A stretch of DNA of 64,000 nucleotides from the NCBI RefSeq assembly GCF_014633365.1, contig NC_068341.1, positions 19,450,339 to 19,514,338 on the forward strand, in the 5' to 3' direction. Source of the DNA: Diospyros lotus. Its lineage: Eukaryota > Streptophyta > Magnoliopsida > Ericales > Ebenaceae. Shown in pieces: positions 9,663-23,145 of the stretch; the first letter of the stretch is position 1, and each line of letters opens with the position of its first letter. The notes below the pieces were generated by a model. It ran no database searches, was not told the DNA's origin, and saw only the letters and a list, made by a program, of their open reading frames with translations. A program made the position numbers and the translations under genes.

Positions 9663-11876
9663 AATAGAATTTCGTCCTCGAAATTCGCGTTTAATCTATC
9701 TCCTCAAGATACGCTCGCAACGCTCATGATATTACTCAACAACATCTCGAGGACATTTCATATCATCATTTTCCAGTTCTCACAAGTCCAAGTCCACGAC
9801 ATATCCTACTTGACTTAATACAGTAGCACATCTCCCTAATCCATCACTGCAAGTGAACCACGATATGACCACTAATATCTTAACCAGCTTAAAGAACATC
9901 ATTGATCATATTACTCATAACCACAAGGTTCTCCTATTACCACACCATAACTCAACCGTTCCCCAAAGCTATCTCGACCACATATCAACCTAAAGGCAAC
10001 TCAAAATTCAGCGATATTCAATCCTAATGATAAACTGACTCGCAGCACCAGGCTCAATGCAGACGCAACTAATTCCGGATACAACCGGTAGTGACAGGAG
10101 TAGAGCCACCTCTTTGTATGTCAAGAAGCTAATACTCGATAACGTGACCGGAACCTGCCACATACTTACAATCCATGGGAACATGGAAACGATACGACAT
10201 ACTCAATCAAGGATTCAGCAACAATATCCTTTAGTCTGACTTTTGCCAACTGATTCTTAACCAGATACACATCATTTTCTCGGCAGTACTTTCTCTCATA
10301 ATTTGCCGCGAATGCTCGGGGTCTCGTTCATAAATACGGGTAGCCGTTTAGTCAGGACTATCAAGGAATAAACACTCTCCACTCAATATATCTCGGAATC
10401 TAAAACGTCACCAGATCTCCCCTCCTTATAGGAATCAAGATACCCAATTGCGGTTTATTCAATGACCACCAATCCTAAGTCTTGTCCTTGCTACTGATCT
10501 TAACTCCCAATAGCTAATTGGACCGTACCTCTTCTTGACCGTTAATTACGAATCCTGAGCTCCTCGAAGACTCAATAGGCTAGCTAGAACACGAGCTCTA
10601 GAACTGGTGTTATCAACTCCGTAGCCTACTCGACTGATAGCACATCACCGTGTCAACAACTGTTCTAATTCCTAAGGCATCTCATAAGTCGCCTCAAAAA
10701 CGAAAAGCAACTTAAAGATGTGGTTAAGCGTTCATCTGACTGGCATAACAAGTCATCTCATGTTTCTGCCGATGTACCACTTGACCAGCACCCAAAGGAG
10801 TCTCATCTCCTCTCTCGGTCAATAATCCGACCCTAGGGCATGTGGTCCGTGATTAGCACCGCGCGTACTCATAGCAACTACTATCCTTGCAGCAGAACCC
10901 AATAGTTACTTAGACCTGTATCCAATTTCGGCCGTGGCCATACACCGGGGTATCTCCCACAACACCAAACGTAGAGGGGTTTTCCTTACTTCTAATTCAC
11001 ATTATCACGGATGCACCACGATAGCCTAAAACACCTGTTACCACCTTTACTTTACCCTATTTGTTACAGAACCTCACAGCCTTAGCTCTTTGTCACGCCA
11101 ACCGCGACGTCACCTGTACTCCGCTCCACTTGTGAAAACTAAACACCTACACACCATAGCCAGGTCGTGATGCTAAATCTCCAAACAGCATAACCACTGT
11201 AAACTCCAAGTTCATAAGTCCATAATAATCCCTCAATAAATTCCCATCATAGATCTCTCTTGGGACTTCGTATTAATGTTCCAATTTATCCTTCTAGATT
11301 CGATTAAACTTAGGGTGGATGCCCTAAACCTCCAAGAAAATGCAAACCCCTCAGAACCTCAATTTACCTCCATACCTCATCAAATAACACGTCTCTCGAC
11401 CAAATATGTACAGACAATTTAACTGTTACACACGAGCTACCGCATTACCCAACCTTCAGTTTCTCATCTCAGTACACCCTATACACATCTCGGTACCTAC
11501 GGATCTACCATTTACCATCAGACTCCTATAGCACATTTTCCACCATGTGGGACCTTCCCGTACCACCCCTAGCAAAATCCAATCATGGACCTCCATCTCA
11601 CATTTTACCATGACCTCATCTCTCATGACATTGACGCTAGCCTTAATAGGACGTCGACAACACCTAGCGAGACCAAGGAACTCCAGACCTCTTTAGAAAA
11701 CACCTCAGAGTTAGCCCGGCAAATCATCTGCCAAGTAAGCTAAGTCCAACAAGTCCCTCCGGTGGTTATGACGACACCCTCACAGTGGCTCAGACTGACT
11801 GAGTGTCAGGTAGTGTTCCAATCCTGGGCACACTCTGTATCAATCCCTAGTAAGGCTCCCATCATTCATCACTACT
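9663..11876 (-). other. LARD interior without recognisable genes
   Basis: About 2.2 kb of mixed-composition sequence with no open frame above 60 codons that looks coding and no gypsy pol motif on either strand. It presumably carries packaging and replication signals only. Confidence 0.6.
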
Positions 11877-12143
11877 TTAGTCAGTCGCCTCCACATGTCC
11901 TTCATGTGCTCGCGGGCGAACATGACTTGTCTCTCTGACAGTCCCCAAAAAGATCTCGTGGATCATCTCTTGAGACAACTCTTCAAGCCGATACACATAA
12001 CCCACTAGGTACTCCTCTTCGTCTTGCCCGCCTCCCCATCCAGAAGCAAACTCCTGTTGCCACTGACACCATAAACAATGCAATTCTGGGAAGGCATCCA
12101 AATTGGGTAGGGGTACACTGGGATCTAGGCCTTCGGGTTCCAT
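11877..12143 (-). CDS. Small leader ORF of the LARD, unknown function
   Basis: 88 codons on the minus strand starting MEPEGLDPSVPLPNLD and ending HEGHVEATD. It is acidic in its middle (GGGQDEEEYL) and has no family I recognise. It starts about 310 nt after the primer site. That is the position of the extra acidic ORF in the Tekay-like elements at 40828-43796 and 53183-53749, so it may be a shortened relative, but residue similarity is not obvious. It could also be a chance frame. Confidence 0.35.
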   Translation of the reverse strand: MEPEGLDPSVPLPNLDAFPELHCLWCQWQQEFASGWGGGQDEEEYLVGYVYRLEELSQEMIHEIFLGTVRETSHVRPRAHEGHVEATD

Positions 12144-12454
12144 TGGGAAAACTCAAAATCTGTATACATCACCAAACATCAGGCAGCTATATTAAGGCGA
12201 AACCACCATCTTACCCAAACACCTAGGGGCAGGCACAAGTCCTAAATAAACCTTATTCATACCATTTCACAGTCCCTTCCTAACGTGCATTTATCACCCT
12301 TGCACGAATATAAATTGGGACACGATCTCTTACACGAATCAGCAAAACACAACTGGGACACAGTCTAACCCTATTCGGTTCACCTAGACATCCCTAACTC
12401 TACCCGACAACCTTGGTGTACAGGAACTCGTCCCTCAAAACTGACTCAAACTAG

Positions 12455-12466
12455 GCTCTGATACCA
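12455..12466 (-). promoter_or_regulatory. Primer binding site of the LARD
   Basis: Minus strand TGGTATCAGAGC, an exact match to the 3' end complement of plant initiator-Met tRNA, 4 nt inside the 5' LTR. Confidence 0.9.
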
Positions 12467-12470
12467 ACAT

Positions 12471-14948
12471 TGTAAGCACCCCCGCCCGGATATCCCAGCC
12501 ACCCGGACTACCCGAACGGGAGCGCCTACGGGAGGAGAAAAGAATGAGACACCAGACAAAGACCACCCCGGCATGCATACACAAAAATGAGAACAGCGGA
12601 AGCAAAGCTCAAGACATGCATGCACTATGGGTACCCCGCTAATACAGCGGTCACAAGATAAATAAATAAACACAAACTCCTGTGCCGACATACACAAGAC
12701 TCGAGAAAACACCTGGCACAGTACAAAATAATAGAGCAAATTCTACTTAGACATCAGAGTGGATAGGGATTGACGAGACTGCCTGTACACCACACCGACT
12801 CTGCCGTTAAAGCTGACTCCCTTGCTATGGCCCACGTCGCCACTACCTGGAATGATGGAAAGCAAGGTGAGTCGAGAGACTCAGCAAGCATAAGGAAAAG
12901 AAAGGCTGTAGGCTGAGTATAACCAGAAAACTCTCCCCAAAATAAACCCCCAGGTACACACAAGCCATGAGACACTACAACACAACAGCTCAATAGCATA
13001 ACAAAATAAAAGCACATACCGGTCCTTGGGGCCCACATAAGACACTTGGCACCCAAGTCCCATACCAACCTGCCGCTGCCCTGAAAGGCAACAAATGTCT
13101 CCACAAACCTGCGCGCGCTGTCCCAGGCCGGTACTCCCGTCACCTGTATCCGTCGGTACTCCCGACAACCGAGCCATAGGCTCCCTCGGAACGGTACTCC
13201 CGTCCGAGAACTAAATACTACCAGTATCCATGCAATGCACATAAAAATGCAATGGCGTAGTGAGCATCAACGTGATACAAGGCGCCCATACATCCAGGCA
13301 TCAGGCCATGCTCCGCCCACATAGTAAACCACACGCCATGCATATGCTCGCGGTGGATGCAACCTAACCAAACTAGAATGTTCGTGTCCAAGCATACTCA
13401 ATAAATGAATATCCCAGCATGCATCCCGTACCCATGTGCATATCAAATCATGAACAGTAATACAAGATATCTAATCATGCAGTAAATCACATACCGGTAG
13501 AGCTAGTCAGCAGTGCCCGGCACCGGTCAACGGCCAGTGACTAGGGGTGTCCACCCGACGGTCCACATCAGGGCCGTACCATAGTCTACCCCAACGTCAC
13601 CAACAACCGACCCTTGCCCCACTGCTCGATAGCTCTAACCGAACCATAAATAAATTTGAGAAAAAAACTGTAAATAAATCCAATAAAATCGTAATTAAAC
13701 CCTCACGTCTAGGAACCTAGTCCCCAAACTGGTTCAGCATCATTCCCGAAAGGAGTGGGGGCGGTACAAACCCCCGTAGGCTCACAACGGATAAAATTAT
13801 AGAAGCCTCGAATTTAATTTAAATTAGAACAAATGAATAATAATTTAACAAATAAGGTTAGGAGCCGAATTAAAGTAAGGGAGAGAATAAAGTACAGGAA
13901 ATCACGGGGTCTTCCACGGGAATTAAAGATCAGGAAGAGAGGGTTAAGAGCTTGCCTTTACACGGCCGCTCCTTGCTTTTCTTGCGCACCCGCTGTTAAG
14001 TAAAACGTTTCCTGATAATAAATAAAATCGCAGCTTTAATTAAATAAATCTACCGTGTAATATAATTAATTTAGCCATCTAAAATCTCACGTAAGCGCAC
14101 CACAATTAATATCTCAACGAGTCTCATATTTATTTTAAATTAAATCACGCTAATAAAATCCTCGAAGCCAGCTTAATAAATTAAATTTAAATCAAACGAC
14201 TCCAAATTCTATAATTAATAAACGAGTCGAAACAGACGAAGGGAGGGTATAAAATACGAGAAATCACAGGGTTTCTCACGGGAATTAAAGAATACGAGGA
14301 AAGCATTAGGTACTTGCCTGAAATCAGCTGATTCCGACCACACTCGAGCTCCCGATGCAAATTAAATCATTTCCTAGCAAATAACACAACCGGGACCCAA
14401 ATTAATTAATTTTAATCGCGAAAAATTTATAATTAAAATATAACATGCTTCTATTAATTTTTACCCACGTACCTGATCACTTCCCTTGTCGAAAAATCCC
14501 AAAATTCCTTTATTTTCCTCTTATTTTCTTCTCCTTTTCTTTTTCTTCTTCTTCTTCTTCTTCTTCTTCTTCTTCCCTTCTTCTCCCGCGCACTGCTCTG
14601 CGCGCCCTCTTCTTCTTCTTCTTCTCTTTCTTCTTCTTCTTCTTCTTCTTCTTCTTCCTCTTCCTTCCTCTTCCTTCTTCTCCTTCTTCTTCCTTTCTTC
14701 CCGCGGCCGCTGCTTCCCTCTTCTTCTTCTTCCTGCAACCAGCGCACCAGTGGCGCGGCCGAGCTCCACCGGCCGCCGCCTCGACCAGCGGCACCACCGG
14801 CCAGCCCCGCCTCCAGCTCCGCCTTCCACGACTGTGCGCGCCACCGCTGCTCCGTGCCGCCGCCGCTGCCGATTGCTCCGTGGCCGCGGCTTCTTCAAGC
14901 CGCAGCTGCTCTTCGTCGGCCATGGCAGCGGCTGCCATGGCCGATTGG

Positions 14949-14993
<45 letters not shown>

Positions 14994-15254
14994 GGCTGAG
15001 CTCTCCCCCTCACCCGATCTCTCCATCTCTCACTCTCAGCTCACTCCCTCTGTCTCTCCTCTCTGTTTCTTCTTCACTCGGCCAGAAGCTTCAAGAAGCT
15101 TCAATTTCTTTTGATGCACAGCACACTAACACACGCGCACAGCCACAAAATTTTAAAACATTAATTTTAATTAATTAATTAAATTTAATTTCAATAAATT
15201 TAGTTTACACTTTTATTATTTTTATTATTTTTTTTTTTTTTTTGGGATATTACA
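12471..15254 (-). repeat. LARD LTR, right copy (5' LTR)
   Basis: 2784 bp. Compared by eye with the left copy the only difference found is the (CT)n run, 39 nt here (14953-14991) against 37 nt. The same (CTT)n tract lies at about 14545-14740. Confidence 0.93.
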
Positions 15255-15637
15255 CCATGAAAGTGAAGAAATGGGCGGAGAGATCCGTCTGGGTGGAGGG
15301 TTATAAAGAAAGCAAAGAAGCTGAGCTTGATTTGAGGGTTTATGCAGATTCAAAGAATGGGATGATCTGGTGGGTCCAAATGCATCATATGTTGTGATGG
15401 GTCATATCCTCCCAGAAAAGATGCCGAAAACCTTATGGCAAATGAAATTATATTCAATTCAATGGACAGTAGAATGAAATCAAATGGAAAAAGAATTAAA
15501 GTAAAGAACCAGATTTTAGGAATTATAACTTCTGCTAAAAACTTGGACCATCTGAATTTACATGCATATTTTAAGCATGAGTTGATATATGAAGTAAAAT
15601 GTTGAAGGCTAAGTTGATAATCTATCTCAATTCTTTA
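15255..15637. other. Host-like flank resuming after the LARD
   Basis: Continues the region broken at 6866 and starts with the second CCATG copy. No coding region or RNA gene seen. It ends at an A next to the Helitron-like 5' terminus at 15638. Confidence 0.5.
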
Positions 15638-15667
15638 TCTTTATATATATAAAAGTATGATAGTCTA

Positions 15668-18600
15668 TGTAAGCAATTCCATCCGAATATCCTAACCACC
15701 CGAACAAAAACGCCCAAGGAAGGAGAAAGAATGAACCACAAGACAAAAACTATCCTGGCATACATACTCAAAAATAAGAACAACGGAAGCGAAGCTAAAC
15801 ACATGCATGTACTACGGGGACTCTGTTAGCACAGCGGTCACAAGATAAATAAATAAATATAGACTCCTGTGCCAACACACATGTGATACGAAGAATAACA
15901 TGGCACAGTCAAAACTAATAGAGTAAATCCTACTCAAACATCAGAGTTGACGAAGACTGACAAAACTCCTTGTACACCATACTGACTCTATCACTAGACG
16001 TTGACTCCGTTGCCCTAACCCACGCTGCCACTACCTGGAATGATGGAAAGTAAAGTAAGTCGAGAGACTCAGCAAACATAAGGAAAGAAAGGCTAAAGGC
16101 TGTATAAATCTAATAAACTCTCCCCAGAACACCAACCCCTAAGCACACACAAGCCATGGGATGCTACAACACAATAGTATAGCATAATAAAAGCACATAC
16201 CAGTCCTTAGAGCCCACACAAGACACACGGCACATAAGTCTCATACCAACCTGCCACTGCCTTGGAAGGCAACAAATACCTCTAGCAAACTTACGCGCGT
16301 TGTCCTGGGTCGGTGCTCCCGTCACTCGAACGCTCACGTTGGTCCTACCGATACCCGACCCATAAAATAACGGAGCCATAGGCTCCCTCAAAACGATCCT
16401 CCCGTCCAAGACTGCTGAACTATCGGTAACCATGCAATGCACATAAAAATACAATGGCATAGTGAGCATCAACATGATACACTGGTGCCCATACATCCAG
16501 GCATCAGGCCATGCTCCGCCCACATAGTAAACCACACGCGATGCATATGCCCGTGCCAAATGCAACCTAACCTCGCTAGAATGCTTGTGTCCAAGCATAC
16601 TCAATAAATGAATATCCCAACATGCATCTCGTACCCATGTGCATATCAAATCATGAACAGTAATACAACATATCGAATCATGCAATAAATCACATAATGG
16701 CAGGGCTAGTCAACAATGCCTGACACCGGTCAACGGTCAGTGACTAGGAGTGTCCACTCGACGGTCCACTTCAGGGCCGTACAATAGTTTACCTCAACGT
16801 CACCAAATAGCCGACCTCTGCCCCACTGCTCAATAGCTCTAACCGAACCATAAATAAACCCGATAAAACCGTAAATAAACCCTCACATCTAGGAACCTAG
16901 TCCCCAAGCTGGGTTCAACATTATTCCGAAAGGAATTGAGGCGATACAAACCCCCGTAGGCACTCAACAAATAAAATTCTAGAAGTCTCAAATATAATAT
17001 AAATTATCAAATGAATAATACTCAATAAAAAATGCTAGGCATCGAATTGAGTAAGGGATGAGATAAAATAAGAGAAATCACGGAGTCTCTCACAAGAATT
17101 AAAGAACAGGAGGAGAGGGTTAGAAGCTTGCCTTTTAATAGCAGATTCCCATCTCCTTGCTCAGTCGCTGCACAAATTAATAAATTTTACTAATTAAACT
17201 AAGCTTCAGTATGGAACCCATACGCATATCTCCAATAATCTAACTAAATGGATATAAAATCGAGGTTATTACAGATATAAGTCGTCACTAAAAATTGGAA
17301 AGTGAAGAGGACTTGCCTTATTTCATAGATTTTTAGCCCTAAATGCCCACGCACTGCAAAATAATAATAATACTAAAATAAGCCAAAATACAGCTTAAAA
17401 ATAAGATTTAATTCTTAGAAAGTGTTTAAGACAAACTGACTAACCTACCTCGCCCTTCAGATCTTCAATTGCACGTAGAAAAATTAATTTTCTAAATTTT
17501 CTTTTTATTTTTCTCTTTCTTCACCTGCCTTTGTGCCTGTTCTTCTCCTGATTTGCTCTCTGTTTTAACTTCAATTAAGCTTCAATTGAAGCTTTAATAG
17601 CATCAGAAATCAGCAAGAAAACATGGCCAATTTGTCCCTAAAATTCGTGCAAAATTAGAGGGCAGGGGAGCAGCCGCGCGGACGCACCAATGCGTGCCAT
17701 GTGGCTGCGCAATTGGCCTGCCCTGGCGCCTTGAAACGACGTCGTTTTGGGCGCCCCTTGCTGCCAAAATAAATTCTTACTTCCCCCCAGCGCACGCCCA
17801 CCTCTTGGCTCGATCCCGCACCTCACGCCAACACCCATGTGCACGCAACCACTGGGCTAGCCGCTTCCTTCACCTATTAAACGTGGCCCATTAATTTTAT
17901 AGTGAACCCAAGACAGGTTCTAGAATTTACATATAAACCCCACTTCTTCCGAAAATGCCACATACACCCCAAACTCCATTTTACTCATATTTTACTTTCA
18001 CCGCAAATTTTCAAAAAATCCACTAAATTAATTTATTTTACTATTTTCATAAATACTCCTGTCCACGTTCGGAATTGGTCGACGAAGATTCGTTGGCCCA
18101 CACTAGTGTGACGAATCCGAGAGAGGAACAATGAAGTATCTGGTTCGATTTGTTGAGCTGCCGGCTCGTCCCTGCAGGTACTCCGAAGCCCAAGTCAGTG
18201 AGCAAATAAGCAAGTATATCGGGTGTTCATAAGTTGAAGAAAAAAAGTACATACCCCAGCCCTCAAGAGGGCTGGTTGATATATATCTGAGAAGAAGCCC
18301 TTCTGCATGCTCCGTACGTGTACAGGCGATGGGATAGAATAGTCGGTGGGGGCGTCCCTACCGCAGCAAGGTGTCGACGAGACCTTCATTAATGTGGATG
18401 GGATCTGCCATTAATGAGGATGGGATCTGAGGTGGACGCCCGAAAACCCAGGCGCGGCTGTAATGATGTTGTTGCGAGAGGGCCAGGATGGGACTCGCAC
18501 GGGTCGGCCAAATGGGCTGAGAAAATGGGCCTGAATGGTCCATCTAGGACGGCCCTTGGCCTGCCGATATACCGCGACATATGCCCCTTCAATAATACGA

Positions 18601-19156
18601 GTTGACGGACTGAGTCGACGAGCTACAGAGATCACTGGGAACCCACTCAAAACATAGCTGAGAGCTTGCCCGAATACGCTGATGAGTTAGAGGCGTTACC
18701 GGGAGCTCGCTTGGTCCCGACATTTGAGCATGGGCTCCAGCATTATACGAGCTTGCTTTAACGAGCTCAGTTCGATGTTTACTGAACCTTGAGCATTTGG
18801 GCCGTATCACTGCATTAAGTCCAGCCCACATAGAATAGAGCGAGAAATACCCGTAACAACTCCCAATTAACTTAATTATTTTCTCAAAATAACATCAATA
18901 AAGATTTTCTTAAATCTCCAAATACCCAAATGAATTAATATTTTCTTTTAACCCACAAATATTTAATTATCACCACAAATACGATAATTAATAATGATTA
19001 ATCATTCCAAAATAATTTAATTAATTACCCTTAATTTCTTATTTCCTCAAAACAACATACATTATTATTTTTCTTTAATTCCTCAAATATTCCATAATAA
19101 CTTCAAACACCAAAATTAATAATAATTATTTATTTCCCAATTTTTGGGATGTTACA
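15668..19156 (-). repeat. Solo LTR, 3.49 kb, related to the LARD LTR
   Basis: TGTAAGCAATTCCATCCGAA ... GGGATGTTACA with a perfect GTCTA target duplication (15663-15667 / 19157-19161). The first ~1.5 kb resembles the LARD LTR. The rest is longer and includes an apparent later insertion around 18060-18855. No primer site or PPT adjoins it, so the interior was lost by LTR-LTR recombination. It broke the first unit of the Helitron-like array. Confidence 0.88.
18059..18855 (-). other. Possible LTR-like insertion inside the solo LTR
   Basis: GC-richer block absent from the related LARD LTR, bounded by AAATACTCC (left) and AAATACCCG (right), possibly a degraded target duplication. It contains a hairpin (CAGCCCTC-AA-GAGGGCTG near 18257-18275) next to a TATATATC run, a layout seen at LTR promoters on the minus strand. 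Boundaries and class are uncertain. Confidence 0.35.
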
Positions 19157-22100
19157 GTCTAAAAACAAAAATTTCCCCCCCCCCAAAACTTGCATTTAGT
19201 AATTTGCATTAATAATTTAAAATTTTCAATTGCTTTGAAATAATCAATACTAATTATTGTAAAATTAATAATGAATTTTAAATACATGAGTTTTCAAATG
19301 CTAATCATGAGTTTTCTAATATATTATTATGTAAATATTAAATATTTAATTAATCCATCAATCAATCAAAAATAAATATTATATATGAGGAATATAAATA
19401 GACACTTAAAGTATTAATTAAGTCATGAAACATTATTTATTAAATAAAATTTTATCTTTATATTATATAATAATATATAATATCTTTATATATATAAAAG
19501 TATGATAGTCTGAAAAAATAAAATTTCCCCCAAAACGTTCATTAATAATTTGCATTTAGTACTTATTGCTTAATAATTTAATTTTTTCAATTGCTTTGAA
19601 ATAATAAGTACTAATTACTGTAAAATTAATAATGAATTTTAAATACATGAGTTTTTCAATGCTAATAATAGGTTTTCCAATATATTATTATGTGAATATT
19701 AAATATTTAATTAATTCGTCAATCAATCAAAAATAAATATTATTTATGAAAAATATAAATAGACACTTAAAGTATTAATTAAATCACAAAAAATTGTTCA
19801 TTAAATAAAATCTTATATTTATATAATATAATAATGTATAATATCTTTTTATATATAAAAATAGAATAGTCTGGAAAAAAAAATCCCCCCAAAAGTTTCA
19901 TTAATAATTTGCATTTAGTACTTATTGCATTAATAATTTACATAATAATTTAAAATTTTCAATTACTTTGAAATAATAAGTACTAATTATTGTAAAATTA
20001 ATAATGAATTTTAAATATATGAGTTTTTCAATACTAATCATGGGTTTTTCAATACATTATCATGCAAATATTAAATATTTAATTAATCGGTCAATCAATC
20101 AAAAATAAATACTATTTATAAAGAATATAAATAGACACTTAAAGTATTAATTAAGTCACCGAAAATTATCCATTAAATAAAATCTTATATTTATATAATA
20201 TAATAATTTATAATATCTTTATATATATAAAAGTAAAATAGTCTGAAAAAAAAAATTCCCCCCAAAACTTGCATTAATAATTTGCATTTAGTACTTATTG
20301 CATTAATAATTTGTATTTAGTAATTTGCATTAATAATTTAAAATTTTCAATTACTTTGATATAATAAGTATTAATTACTGTAAAATTAATAATAGATTTT
20401 AAATACATGAGTTTTTCAATGCTAATAATGGGTTTTCCAATACATTATTATTGAATATTAAATATTTAATTAATCCGTCAATTAATCAAAAATAAATAGT
20501 ATTTATGAGAAATAGGAATAGACACTTAAAGTATTAATAATTTTCATTTAGTACTTATTGTATTAATAATTTAATTTTTCAATTGCTTTGAAATAATAAG
20601 TATTAATTACTGTAAAATTAATAATGAATATTAAATACATGAGTTTTTCAATGCTAATCATTGATTTTCCAATACATTATTATGTGAATATTAAATATTT
20701 AATTAATTCGTCAATCAACCAAAAATAAATATTATTTATGAGAAATATAAATAGACACATCAAATATTAGTTAAGTTACAGAAAATTGTTCAAATCTTAT
20801 TTTTATATAATATAATAATATATAATATCTTATATATATAAAAGTAGGATATTCTAAAAAAAAAATCCCTCCAAAACTTCCATTAATAATTTGCATTTAG
20901 TACTTATTGCGTCAATAATTTGCATTCAGTAATTTACATTAATAATTTAAAATTTTCAATTACTTTGAAATAATAAGTACTAATTATTGTAAAATTAATA
21001 ATAAATTTTAAATACATGATATTAAATATTTAATTAATCCGTTAATCAATCAAAAATAAATATTATTTATGAGGAATATGAATAGACACTTAAAGAATTA
21101 ATTAAGTCACAGAAAATTATCCATTAAATAAAATCTTATATTTATATAATATAATAATATATAATATCTTTATATATATAAAAGTAAGATAGTCTGAAAA
21201 AAAAAAATTTCCCCCCAAAACTTGCATTAATAATTTGCATTTAGTACTTATTGTATTAATAATTTGCATTAATAATTTAAATTTTCCAATTACTTTGAAA
21301 TAATAAGTATTAATTACTGTAAAATTAATAATGAATTTTAAATACATAAGTTTTTCAATGCTAATAATGGGTTTTCAATACATTATTATGTGAATATTAA
21401 ATATTTAATTAATCCATCAATCAATCAAAAATAAATACTATTTATGAGGAATATGTAACGCCCCGTTTCGCGGGCGCGTTATAACTTGGTTCGATTCTGG
21501 GACAATAAATTATTTTTCTTTCAAACTAATGCTAAACTACATCATTCATCGAATCCGTCCCAGAATTCTCATTCATTTATCTCGAAAGATAATCATTATA
21601 CACATCAAATGCGGAAGCAATGATCGAAACCTAATATCTTAACATTGATCATAAATAAATTCTTACATCTTCAACATTCCTCAAAACGTTCAGAATTTAA
21701 AGTAGCAAAACATAAATTCATGGGCTACATAACATACATTTCATTTATCATGCACCTTGCTAAGTACCATTTCATGCCCAATTTATCCTCATATCTGCTA
21801 CAATCTCCATCTGGAACGTTTGAATATTTCAGGGGCAAAGCCCAAGTTAGATGATGAATCATCTAAGTAAGGGTACAGAAAACATATTTCGTGCATGAAT
21901 ACAATGTCTTACTCATCGTAGGTGTCAACTGCACCCCTCATGCTACCTACTATTTTTGCGGTCATCTCTTTCGAAGCTGGGGTATATGGGTACACCATTG
22001 GTAAAGCAGTGGTGCCAGTTCGTACTCCTTACGACCACAATGCGCGTGATCAATGATATCAACGTGTACATATGCATTTCATAGCATGTCATGTATGCAG

Positions 22101-22870
22101 TCTACGTGATGGATACATATCCGAGCATGTCAACATGATGAAAATATTTTTGAGGAACATAAATCACTTAAGTATTTTTTATAAAACTAAATTCAGTTGG
22201 GAAGTACCACTTACCTTCTCAACCTTATCAAGCTACCTCGATATTCGCGCATGTCTCGAAATTCGTTCATCGCGTCGATTTGTGTGCCAACCTCAAAATT
22301 TGCACAAGTCTTTTCAACTTTAGCCTCAAAGCATCTTAATCACCACATTTATTTAAATAAACATTAAAATCTATTTTTCCATAATTTCTTACATTTTCTT
22401 TACTTTTTCTCCATTTCTTCCTATTTTTCCTCAATAAATCCAAACTAAATATTTCTCAAATATTTTACTACAAAAATTTATAAAATAATATTCTTGAATT
22501 TCTAAAATTTTCTAAGAAATTTTACTCACCTTAACTTAGCATCTTTGGCTTTCTCGGTATGCGTGTCACATCCTTGAAACGCGTGCCCGAACAATTTTCT
22601 CTCCCAAAATCTTCGAAATAACAATAAAACTATATTTCCCAATTTTTGAGATTTTTCTAGAAATTTTCTCTATTTTCTTCTATTTCTTTTCTTTTCTTCC
22701 CTTTTTCTTTTCTTTTTTTTTTTGTCCCCTTCTCTCTCTCCATCTCGCATTGCTCTCGACCCTCATTTGCTTCCTATCTCTCTCTCTCTTGATCCCACGA
22801 TCCCTCACTGCCTCACTTTCAGCCGAAGCTCCCATGGCTCAATGCCATTTCCTTCTTCTCCCATTTCCCT

Positions 22871-22992
22871 ACCATTCTCCTCTCCAAAGCTTCCTATTTA
22901 TAGCCAAATGAAGGTTGAGCATTACTCTAGCACCATTCTCCTCTCCAAAGCTTCCTATTTATAGTCAAATGAAGGTTGGGCATTACTCTAGC
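22871..22992 (-). promoter_or_regulatory. Duplicated LTR core promoter with two TATA boxes
   Basis: Two 61-bp copies (22871-22931, 22932-22992), nearly identical. Each holds CTATAAATAG on the minus strand (22894-22903 and 22955-22964). The related LTR at 41195 has a single copy of this TATA box (42924-42933). Confidence 0.75.
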
Positions 22993-23108
22993 AACTTGGC
23001 GTACAAAATCTTTCAAACTTGCAGAGGTAAGCTTCGATTGTAGAGGCGTGAGATTTACGTGGTAAGGGCTACATTTACAAAGGCATGGGTTGCATTTACT
23101 ACTCTATG

Positions 23109-23111
23109 CGT

Positions 23112-23143
<32 letters not shown>

Positions 23144-23145
23144 TA
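23109..23145. repeat. (AC)n-(AT)n microsatellite
   Basis: CACACA run followed by TATATA run inside the solo LTR. Confidence 0.85.

Larger units (their letters stand above)
6867..15254 (-). mobile_element. Young LARD-type LTR retrotransposon (non-autonomous, gypsy-related)
   Basis: Two 2.78-kb LTRs flank a 2.82-kb interior. The target duplication CCATG is perfect (6862-6866 and 15255-15259). Orientation is minus: the reverse complement of GCTCTGATACCA (12455-12466) is a perfect Met-tRNA primer site beside the right-hand LTR, and a C-rich TCTCCCCTCC (PPT on the minus strand) lies beside the left one. No gag, protease, RT or integrase could be recognised inside, so it fits the large retrotransposon derivative class. 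The LTRs look identical except for one CT unit, so the insertion is very recent. Confidence 0.92.
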
